Origin: Fidelibacterota bacterium
GTDB lineage: Bacteria > Fidelibacterota > UBA2242
DNA: 16,026 nucleotides
Assembly: GCA_003645845.1 (NCBI GenBank)
Contig: QNCV01000023.1
Coordinates: 1-16,026 of the forward strand
Direction of reading: 5' to 3'
Shown here: piece by piece, positions 1 through 7,095 of the stretch
Numbering within the stretch: the stretch's first letter is position 1
Layout of the letters: each line of letters starts with the position of its first letter
The notes under the pieces: generated by a model
What the model was told of the DNA's origin: nothing
The model's input: only the letters and a program-made list of their open reading frames with translations
Database searches by the model: none
Program-made: the position numbers and the translations under genes

Positions 1-1
1 A

Positions 2-205
2 AAAGATAATTTGAATTTTAACTGGAAATTAATCAAAGCGCCGATGTTTGTGATAGATTATGTCATTGTGCATGAATTGGCCCATTTTATTGAAGCGAAC
101 CATACTCCTGAATTTTGGAACATCGTTGAAGTGCAGGTTCCGAAATATTTGAAGGCAAAACAGTGGCTTAAAAAAAACGGTGGGTTGCTTGAGCAGGAGT
201 TTTGA
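2..205 (+). CDS. YgjP/DUF45-type zinc metallopeptidase, C-terminal fragment
   Basis: The frame is open from the window edge to a TGA at 203-205, so only the C-terminal ~67 residues are present. It contains the zinc-binding HELAH motif, preceded by a hydrophobic APMFVIDYVIVHELAH segment. About ten residues later comes NHTPEFW, whose His is the expected third zinc ligand. This HExxH...NHxxxFW layout is the signature of the YgjP-like/DUF45 metal-dependent hydrolase family, related to SprT and WLM peptidases. The ending (QWLKKNGGLL followed by a few residues) matches the family's natural C-terminus, so the stop looks genuine. The substrate of the family is poorly known. The TTG at 11 is internal, not a start. 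Confidence 0.85.
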   Translation, partial: KDNLNFNWKLIKAPMFVIDYVIVHELAHFIEANHTPEFWNIVEVQVPKYLKAKQWLKKNGGLLEQEF

Positions 206-411
206 GTAGCTGCCAACATTGTGTATTTGCAATGCTATAGCACTGTTCATACGCCCGACCATCAGAAGAAATTAATAATTGCCAAAACAGTTGATTACTT
301 TCGACAACCGTTTCTAAATTTCCCTGTCACGGCAACTATATCAGCGGTGGATTACGGTAATTCAATATTTTAATTTTATCGAATGTACAACACTTAGCTT
401 TATTAGAACCT

Positions 412-873
412 TTGACTATAAAAAACATGGGAAGGTGGAGGGAACAACAGTTAAAAATTCTTGAACCTTTTTACGGCCCCGATAAACAGGAGTTGAGGAT
501 TATTCCTATGATAAACACAATTGGAATTGAGATTAACGCCAGTTGCTCGCGTCGCCAGTTTGTCTACGAATTGAAAGTTCCTTTCAAGATCATTTGTGAT
601 TATCTCAAGGCCGATCAAAACAAAATGTCGACGGAAATTGATCTGAAATTCCGACTTCCGGATTTAGAGATAACCACTCATGCCCGGCCAATGGACGGTT
701 ATGCGGGGGGTAGAGGTACAGACGGTCCTCCCGGTGGCGCAGGCGGAATGGGCGGATCTTCCAGAGGTAGGAGTATGGGAGCACCTCCCGGTCGGGGACC
801 TGAAGGGAATAATAATGAATCAACAAGTAAATTTAAATTTGATGTGAAAGTCTGTTTGACAGATGGTTACTAA
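412..873 (+). CDS. Orphan protein with Gly-rich tail, probable C-terminal remnant
   Basis: The frame is open from 361 (after a TAA at 358-360) to a TAA at 871-873. The first possible start is TTG at 412 and the first ATG is at 427. Neither has a convincing ribosome binding site. The product (153 aa from the TTG) has three parts: a beta-rich portion (residues ~10-90) with the phrases GIEI and FVYELKVPF; a Gly/Pro/Arg low-complexity stretch (~96-132); and a short closing strand (KFKFDVKVCL). From memory, this order resembles the C-terminal half of exported proteins in FCB-group bacteria that carry an N-terminal carbohydrate-binding-like domain and a signal peptide. Neither is present here. It may therefore be a 5'-truncated pseudogene or a short diverged relative. 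Function unknown. Confidence 0.5.
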   Translation: MTIKNMGRWREQQLKILEPFYGPDKQELRIIPMINTIGIEINASCSRRQFVYELKVPFKIICDYLKADQNKMSTEIDLKFRLPDLEITTHARPMDGYAGGRGTDGPPGGAGGMGGSSRGRSMGAPPGRGPEGNNNESTSKFKFDVKVCLTDGY

Positions 874-957
874 AACTAAAGAAATAAAATTCTCCTTGAA
901 ATTGCAAAAAAGGATTTTAGCGTGAATTAAATCCCCTTTTCGAACTAACGATATCGT

Positions 958-1017
958 GTTATGCTCCCTGATCAAAGATGACTCGGGGGGGGCTTCTGTT
1001 TCCCGGGAAAGCATAAC
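958..1017. repeat. Inverted repeat, possible stem-loop
   Basis: GTTATGCT at 958-965 is the exact reverse complement of AGCATAAC at 1010-1017. The stem can be extended inward by CCC (966-968) pairing with GGG (1005-1007) across a two-A bulge. This gives 11 pairs around a loop of ~36 bases. It lies about 200 bases upstream of serA and well past the orphan frame's stop. No T-run follows it on the + strand, so it is not an obvious terminator. Confidence 0.45.
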
Positions 1018-1157
1018 TATTGAGTTTCGGTGGAGGATGTGTTTTATTCACAGTTAAAAACCGAAAAACTATCCGGTAAATATTTTTTGCAACTGATGCG
1101 TCACATCCTGCCAAAAGGTAAATATTGCTTGGGCAAAAAATAAAAATAAACTTTCAG

Positions 1158-1186
1158 TTTAATAATTCCTTTGGATTAGCTATATT
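1158..1186 (+). promoter_or_regulatory. Candidate sigma70-like promoter of serA
   Basis: TATATT at 1181-1186 matches five of six bases of a -10 box. It lies 17 bases after TTTAAT (1158-1163), a poor -35 box. It would start transcription roughly 30 bases before the serA ATG. An alternative, TTGCTT-16-TAAACT (1125-1152), is about as good. In DNA this AT-rich such matches arise easily by chance. Confidence 0.25.
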
Positions 1187-1222
1187 TCGACTTAGTTTTT
1201 TTTAGTTTAGATTAATTATTCT

Positions 1223-2440
1223 ATGATTATGCCGGAGCAAAAAATAAAAGTACTTCTTCTTGAAAATATTCACCCCGATGCAGCGAAGCAGTTCAGGGAA
1301 AACGGTGTTGACATCGTAAATATCGACAGAAGTTTGAAGGAAGATGAACTATGCGAGAAGGTCAAAGACGTTCATGTAATCGGAATCCGTTCCAAAACCC
1401 AGGTCACCGAAAAGGTTCTTGACGCCGGAAAAAACCTTCTGGCTGTCGGTGCGTATTGTATCGGGACAAATCAGATTGATATCAGCGCTTGTTCAAGGCG
1501 GGGGGTGGCGGTTTTTAATGCACCCTATAGCAATACCCGCAGTGTTGTAGAGTTGGCTCTCGGTGAGATTATTATGCTGATCAGGGGAGTCTTTGATAAA
1601 AGCACTAAACTCCATCAGGGCGTTTGGCAGAAAAGCGCTGCCGGAAATTATGAAATCCGCGGTAAGCGCCTCGGAATTATCGGCTACGGAAATATCGGAG
1701 CGCAACTTTCGGTCATGGCCGAAGCCGTCGGTATGAAGGTTTATTATTATGATCTCGAAGAAAAATTGTCGCTCGGTAATGCCAGAAAATGTGACACAAT
1801 GGAAGAACTTCTGGCAAAGTGCGATATAATTACTCTGCATGTGGATGGTCGGCCAGAAAACAGGGGATTGATAGGAGAAAATGAATTCAATCTGATGAAA
1901 AGGGGAGTTATATTTCTCAATCTGAGCCGTGGTTTTGTTGTCGATCTTCAGTCCCTCGTTCAAAACATTCACAACGGTAAAATAATCGGAGCGGCAGTGG
2001 ATGTATTTCCGGAAGAACCCAATCAAAACAACGAAAGATTTCAAACCGAACTACAGCAACTGCCGAACGTCATTCTGACGCCGCATATTGGTGGCAGTAC
2101 TGAAGAAGCTCAACGTAATATTGCCGACTTTGTAACAGGGAAAATAATAGATTTCATCTATAACGGGGGCACATCATTAAGCATCAATTTACCCAATCTT
2201 CAATTACCCGAAATCCGCGATGCACATCGTTTGATTCATCTTCATGAAAATGTTCCGGGTATAATGGCAAAAATAAATAATATTTTAGCCCGTCATTCGA
2301 TTAATATTGTGGGGCAGTATCTGAAAACAAATGAATATATCGGTTATGTCATTACCGATATTGCCAAGGAATATGAACGTGATGTTATTGCTGAAATTAA
2401 AAACATTCCGGGAACCATTCGTTTTAGAATATTGTATTAA
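1223..2440 (+). CDS. serA: D-3-phosphoglycerate dehydrogenase, ACT-domain type
   Basis: SerA oxidises 3-phosphoglycerate to 3-phosphohydroxypyruvate with NAD, the first step of serine synthesis in the cytoplasm. The 405-aa product is collinear with the ~410-aa E. coli-type enzyme. It has an N-terminal substrate-domain half (CIGTNQID, FNAPYSNTRSV), a Rossmann NAD site GYGNIG at 154-159, catalytic Arg236 (LSRG), Glu265 (FPEEP) and His288 (PHIGGS), and a C-terminal ACT domain (~333-405). The serine-binding ACT residues known from E. coli have counterparts here: HEN at 341-343 and Asn361. Feedback inhibition by serine is therefore likely. Two starts are possible, ATG 1223 and ATG 1229 (MPEQ...). 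Neither has a clear ribosome binding site. leuS follows 28 bases downstream, so the two are probably co-transcribed. Confidence 0.96.
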   Translation: MIMPEQKIKVLLLENIHPDAAKQFRENGVDIVNIDRSLKEDELCEKVKDVHVIGIRSKTQVTEKVLDAGKNLLAVGAYCIGTNQIDISACSRRGVAVFNAPYSNTRSVVELALGEIIMLIRGVFDKSTKLHQGVWQKSAAGNYEIRGKRLGIIGYGNIGAQLSVMAEAVGMKVYYYDLEEKLSLGNARKCDTMEELLAKCDIITLHVDGRPENRGLIGENEFNLMKRGVIFLNLSRGFVVDLQSLVQNIHNGKIIGAAVDVFPEEPNQNNERFQTELQQLPNVILTPHIGGSTEEAQRNIADFVTGKIIDFIYNGGTSLSINLPNLQLPEIRDAHRLIHLHENVPGIMAKINNILARHSINIVGQYLKTNEYIGYVITDIAKEYERDVIAEIKNIPGTIRFRILY

Positions 2441-2468
2441 AGTGAATATATAGACAGATAGAGAGTAT

Positions 2469-4013
2469 ATGAAAATGGGATATCCTTTTAAAAAAATCGA
2501 ACAAAAATGGCAGAGGCATTGGGAAGAAAATAAAACATTCAAAGCCGGGGAGGATTGGGACAAACCAAAATATTATGTCCTGGATATGTTTCCGTATCCC
2601 TCCGGAGCCGGTCTGCATGTCGGGCATCCTGAAGGATATATTGCCACAGATATCATAGCTCGCTATAAACGTCAGAGAGGTTTCAATGTCCTTCATCCAA
2701 TGGGATGGGATGCCTTCGGTTTACCGGCGGAAAACTATGCTTTACAGACGGGAACCCACCCGAAGATTACTACAGAAAAAAATATTAGCACTTTTCGTCG
2801 TCAGATAAAATCCTTTGGTTTCTCTTACGATTGGGATCGGGAAATCAATACAACGGATCCAAAATACTATCGCTGGACCCAGTGGATATTTCTGCAATTA
2901 TATAAAAAAGGGCTCGTTTATCAGGCTAAAGTGCCGGTGAACTGGTGCCCTGCATTGAAAACCGTTCTGGCCAACGAGGAAGTTATTGACGGAAAATCGG
3001 AACGTGGTGGTCATCCGGTTGTGAGGATGCCTATGAGACAGTGGATTTTAAAAATTACCGCCTATGCCGACCGTCTTCTGGAAGACCTTGAGCTTGTAGA
3101 TTTCCCGGATAGCATCAAAGAGATGCAACGAAACTGGATCGGACGTTCTGAGGGGGCTGACGTTGTCTTTAAAATTGCCGATTCCGATGAATCTCTGACG
3201 GTTTTTACAACCCGACCGGACACGCTTTTTGGAGCAACCTATATGGTCGTGGCTCCCGAACATCCCATTCTTGAAAAACTGGTTAGTAGCAGTTATCGAC
3301 AAAAAGTAGAGGATTATCGCCAGAAAGCCATTTTAAAAAGTGATCTCGACAGGACCGAACTTGCGAAAGAAAAATCCGGTGTATTTACAGGCATTTATGC
3401 GATTAATCCGGTGAACAATAAAAAGATACCCGTTTGGACATCCGACTATGTGCTAATGAGCTATGGTACTGGCGCCATCATGGCTGTTCCGGGGCATGAT
3501 CAGCGTGACTGGGAATTTGCCAATAAATTCGGGCTTGATATCATTGAGGTAATTTCCGGTGGTGATATTACTAAAGAAGCCTGGACCGGTGACGGAATTC
3601 TGGTTAATTCGGGAATATTGAACGGATTAAATGTCGAGGCGGCCAAAAAGAAAATTATTCAATGGCTTGAAGAACACAACATTGGGAAAGCGTCGGTGCA
3701 GTACAAATTGCGCGACTGGGTATTTTCACGTCAGCGTTACTGGGGTGAGCCGTTTCCTTTGAAGTTCGACCAAAATGGCAATGTAATTATTCTTGATGAA
3801 GATGAGCTGCCATTGAAACTTCCCGAGGTTGAAAAATATGAACCCAGCGGTACCGGAGAATCGCCGTTGGCTAATATTCCGGAATGGGTAAATTTTATTG
3901 ATCCAAACACGGGGGAGAGGTATTCCTACGAAACGAACACCATGCCCCAATGGGCCGGTTCCTGCTGGTATTATTTACGCTATATTGATCCGAATAATGA
4001 CAATGAAGCCTGA
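2469..4013 (+). CDS. leuS: Leucyl-tRNA synthetase, N-terminal part (frame broken)
   Basis: LeuRS charges tRNA-Leu with leucine. This 514-aa frame covers about the first two thirds of a Bacillus-size LeuRS. It has the class I HIGH motif as HVGH (50-53), the connective/editing CP1 domain (~225-395) with TTRPDTLFG (247-255) and GHDQRDWEF (342-350), and RDWVFSRQRYWGEP returning to the catalytic core. It ends abruptly at TGA 4011-4013, just after TMPQWAGSCWYYLRYIDPNN. At that point normal LeuRS runs on into the sequence found in another frame from ~4012. Skipping one base at 4011, or restoring two lost bases, rejoins both parts into a normal protein of ~806 aa spanning 2469-4890. The start follows GAGAG weakly; an ATG at 2475 is also possible. 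No other damage is visible. Confidence 0.93.
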   Translation: MKMGYPFKKIEQKWQRHWEENKTFKAGEDWDKPKYYVLDMFPYPSGAGLHVGHPEGYIATDIIARYKRQRGFNVLHPMGWDAFGLPAENYALQTGTHPKITTEKNISTFRRQIKSFGFSYDWDREINTTDPKYYRWTQWIFLQLYKKGLVYQAKVPVNWCPALKTVLANEEVIDGKSERGGHPVVRMPMRQWILKITAYADRLLEDLELVDFPDSIKEMQRNWIGRSEGADVVFKIADSDESLTVFTTRPDTLFGATYMVVAPEHPILEKLVSSSYRQKVEDYRQKAILKSDLDRTELAKEKSGVFTGIYAINPVNNKKIPVWTSDYVLMSYGTGAIMAVPGHDQRDWEFANKFGLDIIEVISGGDITKEAWTGDGILVNSGILNGLNVEAAKKKIIQWLEEHNIGKASVQYKLRDWVFSRQRYWGEPFPLKFDQNGNVIILDEDELPLKLPEVEKYEPSGTGESPLANIPEWVNFIDPNTGERYSYETNTMPQWAGSCWYYLRYIDPNNDNEA

Positions 4014-4890
4014 TTCCAAGAAAGAAAAATACTGGATGCCGGTGGATTTATACATTGGCGGCGCCGAACATGCAGTTTTGCATCTGCTTTACGCCCGTTT
4101 TTGGCATAAAGTACTTTATGATTTGGGCTATGTTAGCACTCCGGAACCCTTTATAAGACTGGTTAATCAGGGTATGATTCTCGGAGAAGACGGCGAAAAA
4201 ATGAGTAAATCCAGGGGAAATGTCATTAATCCTGATGACGTTATTGAAAAATTCGGTGCAGATACTTTTCGGATGTACGAAATGTTCATGGGCCCGCTTA
4301 CTCGTACAAAACCCTGGAGCACATCGAGTATAGACGGTGTTCATCGTTTTCTCAATCGGGTTTGGAATCTGTTTTTCAATGAAGATGGCAGCATAAAAAC
4401 CGATATAGAAGATATTGAACCTAATCATTCGGAATATGTATTATTAAATAAAACAATTAAAAAAGTTACTGAAGATACTGAAATTTTAAGATTTAACACG
4501 GCTATTTCACAATTTATGATTTTTTTAAATGAACTTGGTAAAGTTAAAGTAAAACCGTTAAAATTGCTGAAACCCTTCATTCAATTGTTAAATCCCTATG
4601 CGCCGCATATCACCGAAGAGATATGGGCCAGAATGAATTTCGGTCATGAACTTGCATATAATTCGTGGCCGCAATATGATTCCCGATATATTAAAGATGA
4701 AATCGTCAAAATAGCAGTTCAGGTTAACGGCAAGGTTAGAGGAACATTCGAAATTGATATAGATTCCAATGACGATGATTGCATTGCGGCAGCCTTGAAG
4801 ATTGAAAATGTTCAGCGATTTATACATAATAAAAAAATTGTTAAACAATTTGTCATTAAAAATAAAATTGTAAGTTTTGTCGTAAAATAG
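4003..4890 (+). CDS. leuS: Leucyl-tRNA synthetase, C-terminal part (shifted frame)
   Basis: This frame supplies the rest of LeuRS: YWMPVDLYIGG, the leucine-type AEHAVLHLLYARFWHK segment, the class I KMSKS motif (residues 66-70 from ATG 4003), the anticodon-binding helical domain with PYAPHITEEIW, and the C-terminal domain with VQVNGKVRG. It ends at TAG 4888-4890. ATG codons at 3997 and 4003 lie in this frame and overlap the end of the first part by 17 or 11 bases. Coupled reinitiation is therefore conceivable, although no ribosome binding site is evident. Homology resumes only from about 4012. Given as 295 aa from ATG 4003. It is either half of one interrupted gene or a separate subunit. Confidence 0.9.
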   Translation: MKPDSKKEKYWMPVDLYIGGAEHAVLHLLYARFWHKVLYDLGYVSTPEPFIRLVNQGMILGEDGEKMSKSRGNVINPDDVIEKFGADTFRMYEMFMGPLTRTKPWSTSSIDGVHRFLNRVWNLFFNEDGSIKTDIEDIEPNHSEYVLLNKTIKKVTEDTEILRFNTAISQFMIFLNELGKVKVKPLKLLKPFIQLLNPYAPHITEEIWARMNFGHELAYNSWPQYDSRYIKDEIVKIAVQVNGKVRGTFEIDIDSNDDDCIAAALKIENVQRFIHNKKIVKQFVIKNKIVSFVVK

Positions 4891-4908
4891 ATTTGTTATG
4901 AAAAAGGT

Positions 4909-4937
4909 AAGGGGTAGTCTGAAATAGTCTGCCCCTT
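4909..4937. terminator. Hairpin between convergent leuS and racemase genes
   Basis: AAGGGGTAGTCT (4909-4920) pairs with AGTCTGCCCCTT (4926-4937) across the loop GAAAT, with one T-T mismatch and one G-T pair. On the + strand only TTT follows. On the - strand a TTTTT run follows three bases after the stem. It probably serves both convergent units and works better for the - strand operon. Confidence 0.7.
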
Positions 4938-5028
4938 TAAAATATTGCTAATAGTTTACATAATATATCTTATGTGTATATTCTAACGGGTATATATTTG
5001 TTTATATTTCAATTGTGTCCCCAACGTT

Positions 5029-5928
5029 TTAACTGATGTATTTCTCCGGAGAAAATAAATCAGGTGCGTATTCATAATTTCTCAGAGCCCTTTTTAATTC
5101 CGGAGAAGTTTTTTCAATCAACCGGCCAATCGAATCCTGCATATCTTTTTCAATGACGGTCTTACTTATTATACGAAAACTTACATTACCCCTATTGTAA
5201 TTTTCCTTCTCTAAAATCTTTTTCGACAGATAATCTGTCATAAAGCCATTCGGATTCACGATATCATAAGGAAAATGGAGCTTTTCAAGTGCCTTTTTGA
5301 AAATATTAGTGGCGTATGGAAAATGTGTACAGGCTAAAATAAGAATTATTTTTGTAAATCTCTCTTTATTTGGTGATAGATAATTCCCAACTGTTTTTAT
5401 GTATTTTCGTATTAATTCATTAGTTTTCTTACCGCTTACATTTTTTTCAACAGAACCGATCAATTCGGTCGCACTAACGGTAATAATATCTTTAAATATA
5501 TGAGAATATTTCAGGAAATACCGACGATGGACATCGGATTCAATCGTCGTGTTCGATCCCATGACGGCTAATAAACAATCCGAATCAGATTTATATTGCT
5601 CGTAGACATAATGTGTGCCGAATTGGATAATGTCAACGATCTTATGACGGATATTTTTAATAATGTTTGTTTTATTTAGTAATACACTTAAAGTATTACA
5701 TGCAATGACAATCAGATCAGGCGCCAATTTACCGTCAACATTGAGCAGTAAATCATTTAATATATTAACCTTATCCTGAGTTTTATTGATAGAATTATAT
5801 CCGTATTTCTCGTGTGGCAATCCATTGACAAAAATAATTTCCGCATCGGTACGGTCTTTTATTGTTTCATAAAGCCCGGAGGCAATGTTCATACCGCCAA
5901 ACCCGGAATCAATCAGGACAATTCTCAT
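5029..5928 (-). CDS. Divergent glutamate racemase (Asp/Glu racemase family)
   Basis: The 299-aa product has the two-cysteine layout of glutamate racemase, which makes D-glutamate for peptidoglycan. It shows DSGFGG near the N-terminus (Asp7, Ser8), ACNTLS with Cys77, a GSNTTIES segment like the family's GTxxTxxS, and ACTHFP with Cys200. The usual region around PYG in MurI reads GLPHEKYGYNS here, and the C-terminal ~60 residues are unlike the MurI I know. I therefore call it MurI-like rather than certain MurI. It could be another amino-acid racemase of the superfamily. The start lies four bases past the stop of the upstream M20 gene, as the last gene of the - strand operon. No strong ribosome binding site is visible. 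Confidence 0.8.
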   Translation of the reverse strand: MRIVLIDSGFGGMNIASGLYETIKDRTDAEIIFVNGLPHEKYGYNSINKTQDKVNILNDLLLNVDGKLAPDLIVIACNTLSVLLNKTNIIKNIRHKIVDIIQFGTHYVYEQYKSDSDCLLAVMGSNTTIESDVHRRYFLKYSHIFKDIITVSATELIGSVEKNVSGKKTNELIRKYIKTVGNYLSPNKERFTKIILILACTHFPYATNIFKKALEKLHFPYDIVNPNGFMTDYLSKKILEKENYNRGNVSFRIISKTVIEKDMQDSIGRLIEKTSPELKRALRNYEYAPDLFSPEKYIS

Positions 5929-5932
5929 AATT

Positions 5933-7087
5933 CTACTGCTTATTGAGAAAATGTTTGATATATGAAATTAAAAATTCCAGACCGGGTTTTAATACAGTAT
6001 CCTGAACTATAAAATCACTGCTGTGAGAGTTTCCTCTTCCGTCGACACCGATCTGGAAATAGAGGCTTGGCAACACTCGTCCATAATACGCAAAATCATC
6101 TGCTCCCATTGATGGTTTTTGCATAACAACAAGCCTGTCGGCGTATTTCGAATTATTGCAGAAATCGATCAGTCCGGTTACCATATGGGGATCGTTAATG
6201 ATAGCCGGTGTGCTATTGGGTATTTCAAGTTGAATTTGACAACCATAGATTTTTGCAAAATCAGACGTGAATTGTTTAAATCCTTTAAGCAATACTTCAA
6301 GGACTTCGTTGTCAAAGTTTCTGAGGGTACCCTGAAGTATTAACTGAGAAGGAATGATATTATGGGAATGTCCGCCATGGATTTCACCAAACACCAGAAC
6401 GAAGTCTTCGCGGCTATCGATAATCGATTTCAAATAACCGGTTATCTGACTGATATACAGGGAACTAATGCGAATCAGATCAACCGTATCATGCGGTCTG
6501 CTTGTATGACCACCGGGACCGTTAAACTTTAGTTTGATCAGAGTTGAGGAAGCACATGCAGTTCCTTCTTTTACTGCAATCTGTCCGGTTTGATAACGGA
6601 GGTCTACATGAACGGCAAAAATGCCGGTAAGATCATCAAAGAGATTTTCTTTATGAATCGTCGAAGCACCATCGGGTATTGATTCTTCCGCCGGTTGAAA
6701 GAAAATTCGCAAACGACCATTTAAATCATCGGGATTATCCGCAAAATATTTCGCCAAACCAAGTCCGAAGGCCGTATGAAAGTCATGGCCGCAGGCATGC
6801 ATAATGCCATTATTTAGAGAAATAATCACATGATTAACATTTTCATCAATTGGCAATGCGTCTATATCTGCCCTGAAGCCCAGCACAGGCCTCTCCCCTT
6901 TTCCGATATCAACATAGCCGCCTGTCCGAACAGAATGAAAGGGCTCCAGACGAAGATTCCATGAGGCGAGTTTTTCCCGGATGAATTCGGTAGTTTCAAA
7001 TTCCTTGAAAGACAATTCGGGATGTTGATGAAGCCATTGACGAATAGATGTAATTTCGTCGATGAATATTTTTGTGATAGTACTCAT
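5933..7087 (-). CDS. M20 family metal-dependent amidohydrolase
   Basis: The 384-aa cytoplasmic-type protein carries the M20D signature motifs in order: HPELSFKEFET (22-32), GFRADIDALPI (70-80), MHACGHD with metal ligands Cys99 and His101, QPAEES with Glu134 and Glu135, His160, the dimerisation-domain GHTSRPH (193-199), and HSSDF with His355. Known members hydrolyse N-acyl or N-acetyl amino acids (hippurate, N-acetyl-diaminopimelate, indole-acetyl amino acids). The exact substrate cannot be read from sequence. No signal peptide is seen. It lies eight bases after purL and four before the racemase gene, so it is translated from the same message. The racemase neighbour makes a wall or diaminopimelate-related amide a reasonable guess, no more. 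Confidence 0.92.
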   Translation of the reverse strand: MSTITKIFIDEITSIRQWLHQHPELSFKEFETTEFIREKLASWNLRLEPFHSVRTGGYVDIGKGERPVLGFRADIDALPIDENVNHVIISLNNGIMHACGHDFHTAFGLGLAKYFADNPDDLNGRLRIFFQPAEESIPDGASTIHKENLFDDLTGIFAVHVDLRYQTGQIAVKEGTACASSTLIKLKFNGPGGHTSRPHDTVDLIRISSLYISQITGYLKSIIDSREDFVLVFGEIHGGHSHNIIPSQLILQGTLRNFDNEVLEVLLKGFKQFTSDFAKIYGCQIQLEIPNSTPAIINDPHMVTGLIDFCNNSKYADRLVVMQKPSMGADDFAYYGRVLPSLYFQIGVDGRGNSHSSDFIVQDTVLKPGLEFLISYIKHFLNKQ

Positions 7088-7095
7088 TGTGATAC

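Larger units (their letters stand above)
874..1222. other. 349-base intergenic region with inverted repeats
   Basis: I see no convincing coding region here on either strand. A weak hairpin (912-917 pairing with 929-934) followed by CCCCTTTT could end transcription of the upstream orphan frame. Further on are a 10-bp palindrome ACGATATCGT (948-957), an 8-bp inverted repeat GTTATGCT/AGCATAAC (958-965 and 1010-1017), a 7-bp repeat TTTCGGT/ACCGAAA (1025-1031 and 1060-1066), and an 8-bp repeat AGGATGTG/CACATCCT (1034-1041 and 1102-1109). The last two pairings cross each other. The last ~100 bases are very AT-rich and probably hold the serA promoter. Confidence 0.6.

Noticed and set aside
206..373. 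Open frame directly after the stop of the YgjP-type gene, in the same frame for ~55 codons
   Set aside because: The YgjP family normally ends where the TGA lies. The translated extension shows no recognisable domain, start codon context or ribosome binding site.
820..1014. 64-codon - strand frame across the orphan gene's end
   Set aside because: No ribosome binding site, no recognisable domain, and it runs through the inverted-repeat region.
1493..2044. 183-codon - strand frame opposite serA
   Set aside because: It is a shadow of the conserved serA frame, with no start context or domain of its own.
4006..4016. Programmed +1 frameshift at GCC-TGA in leuS, by analogy with prfB
   Set aside because: There is no slippery codon like CTT, no Shine-Dalgarno-like stimulator at the right distance, and tRNA-Ala would not re-pair well with CCT. 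An indel or coupled reinitiation explains it better.
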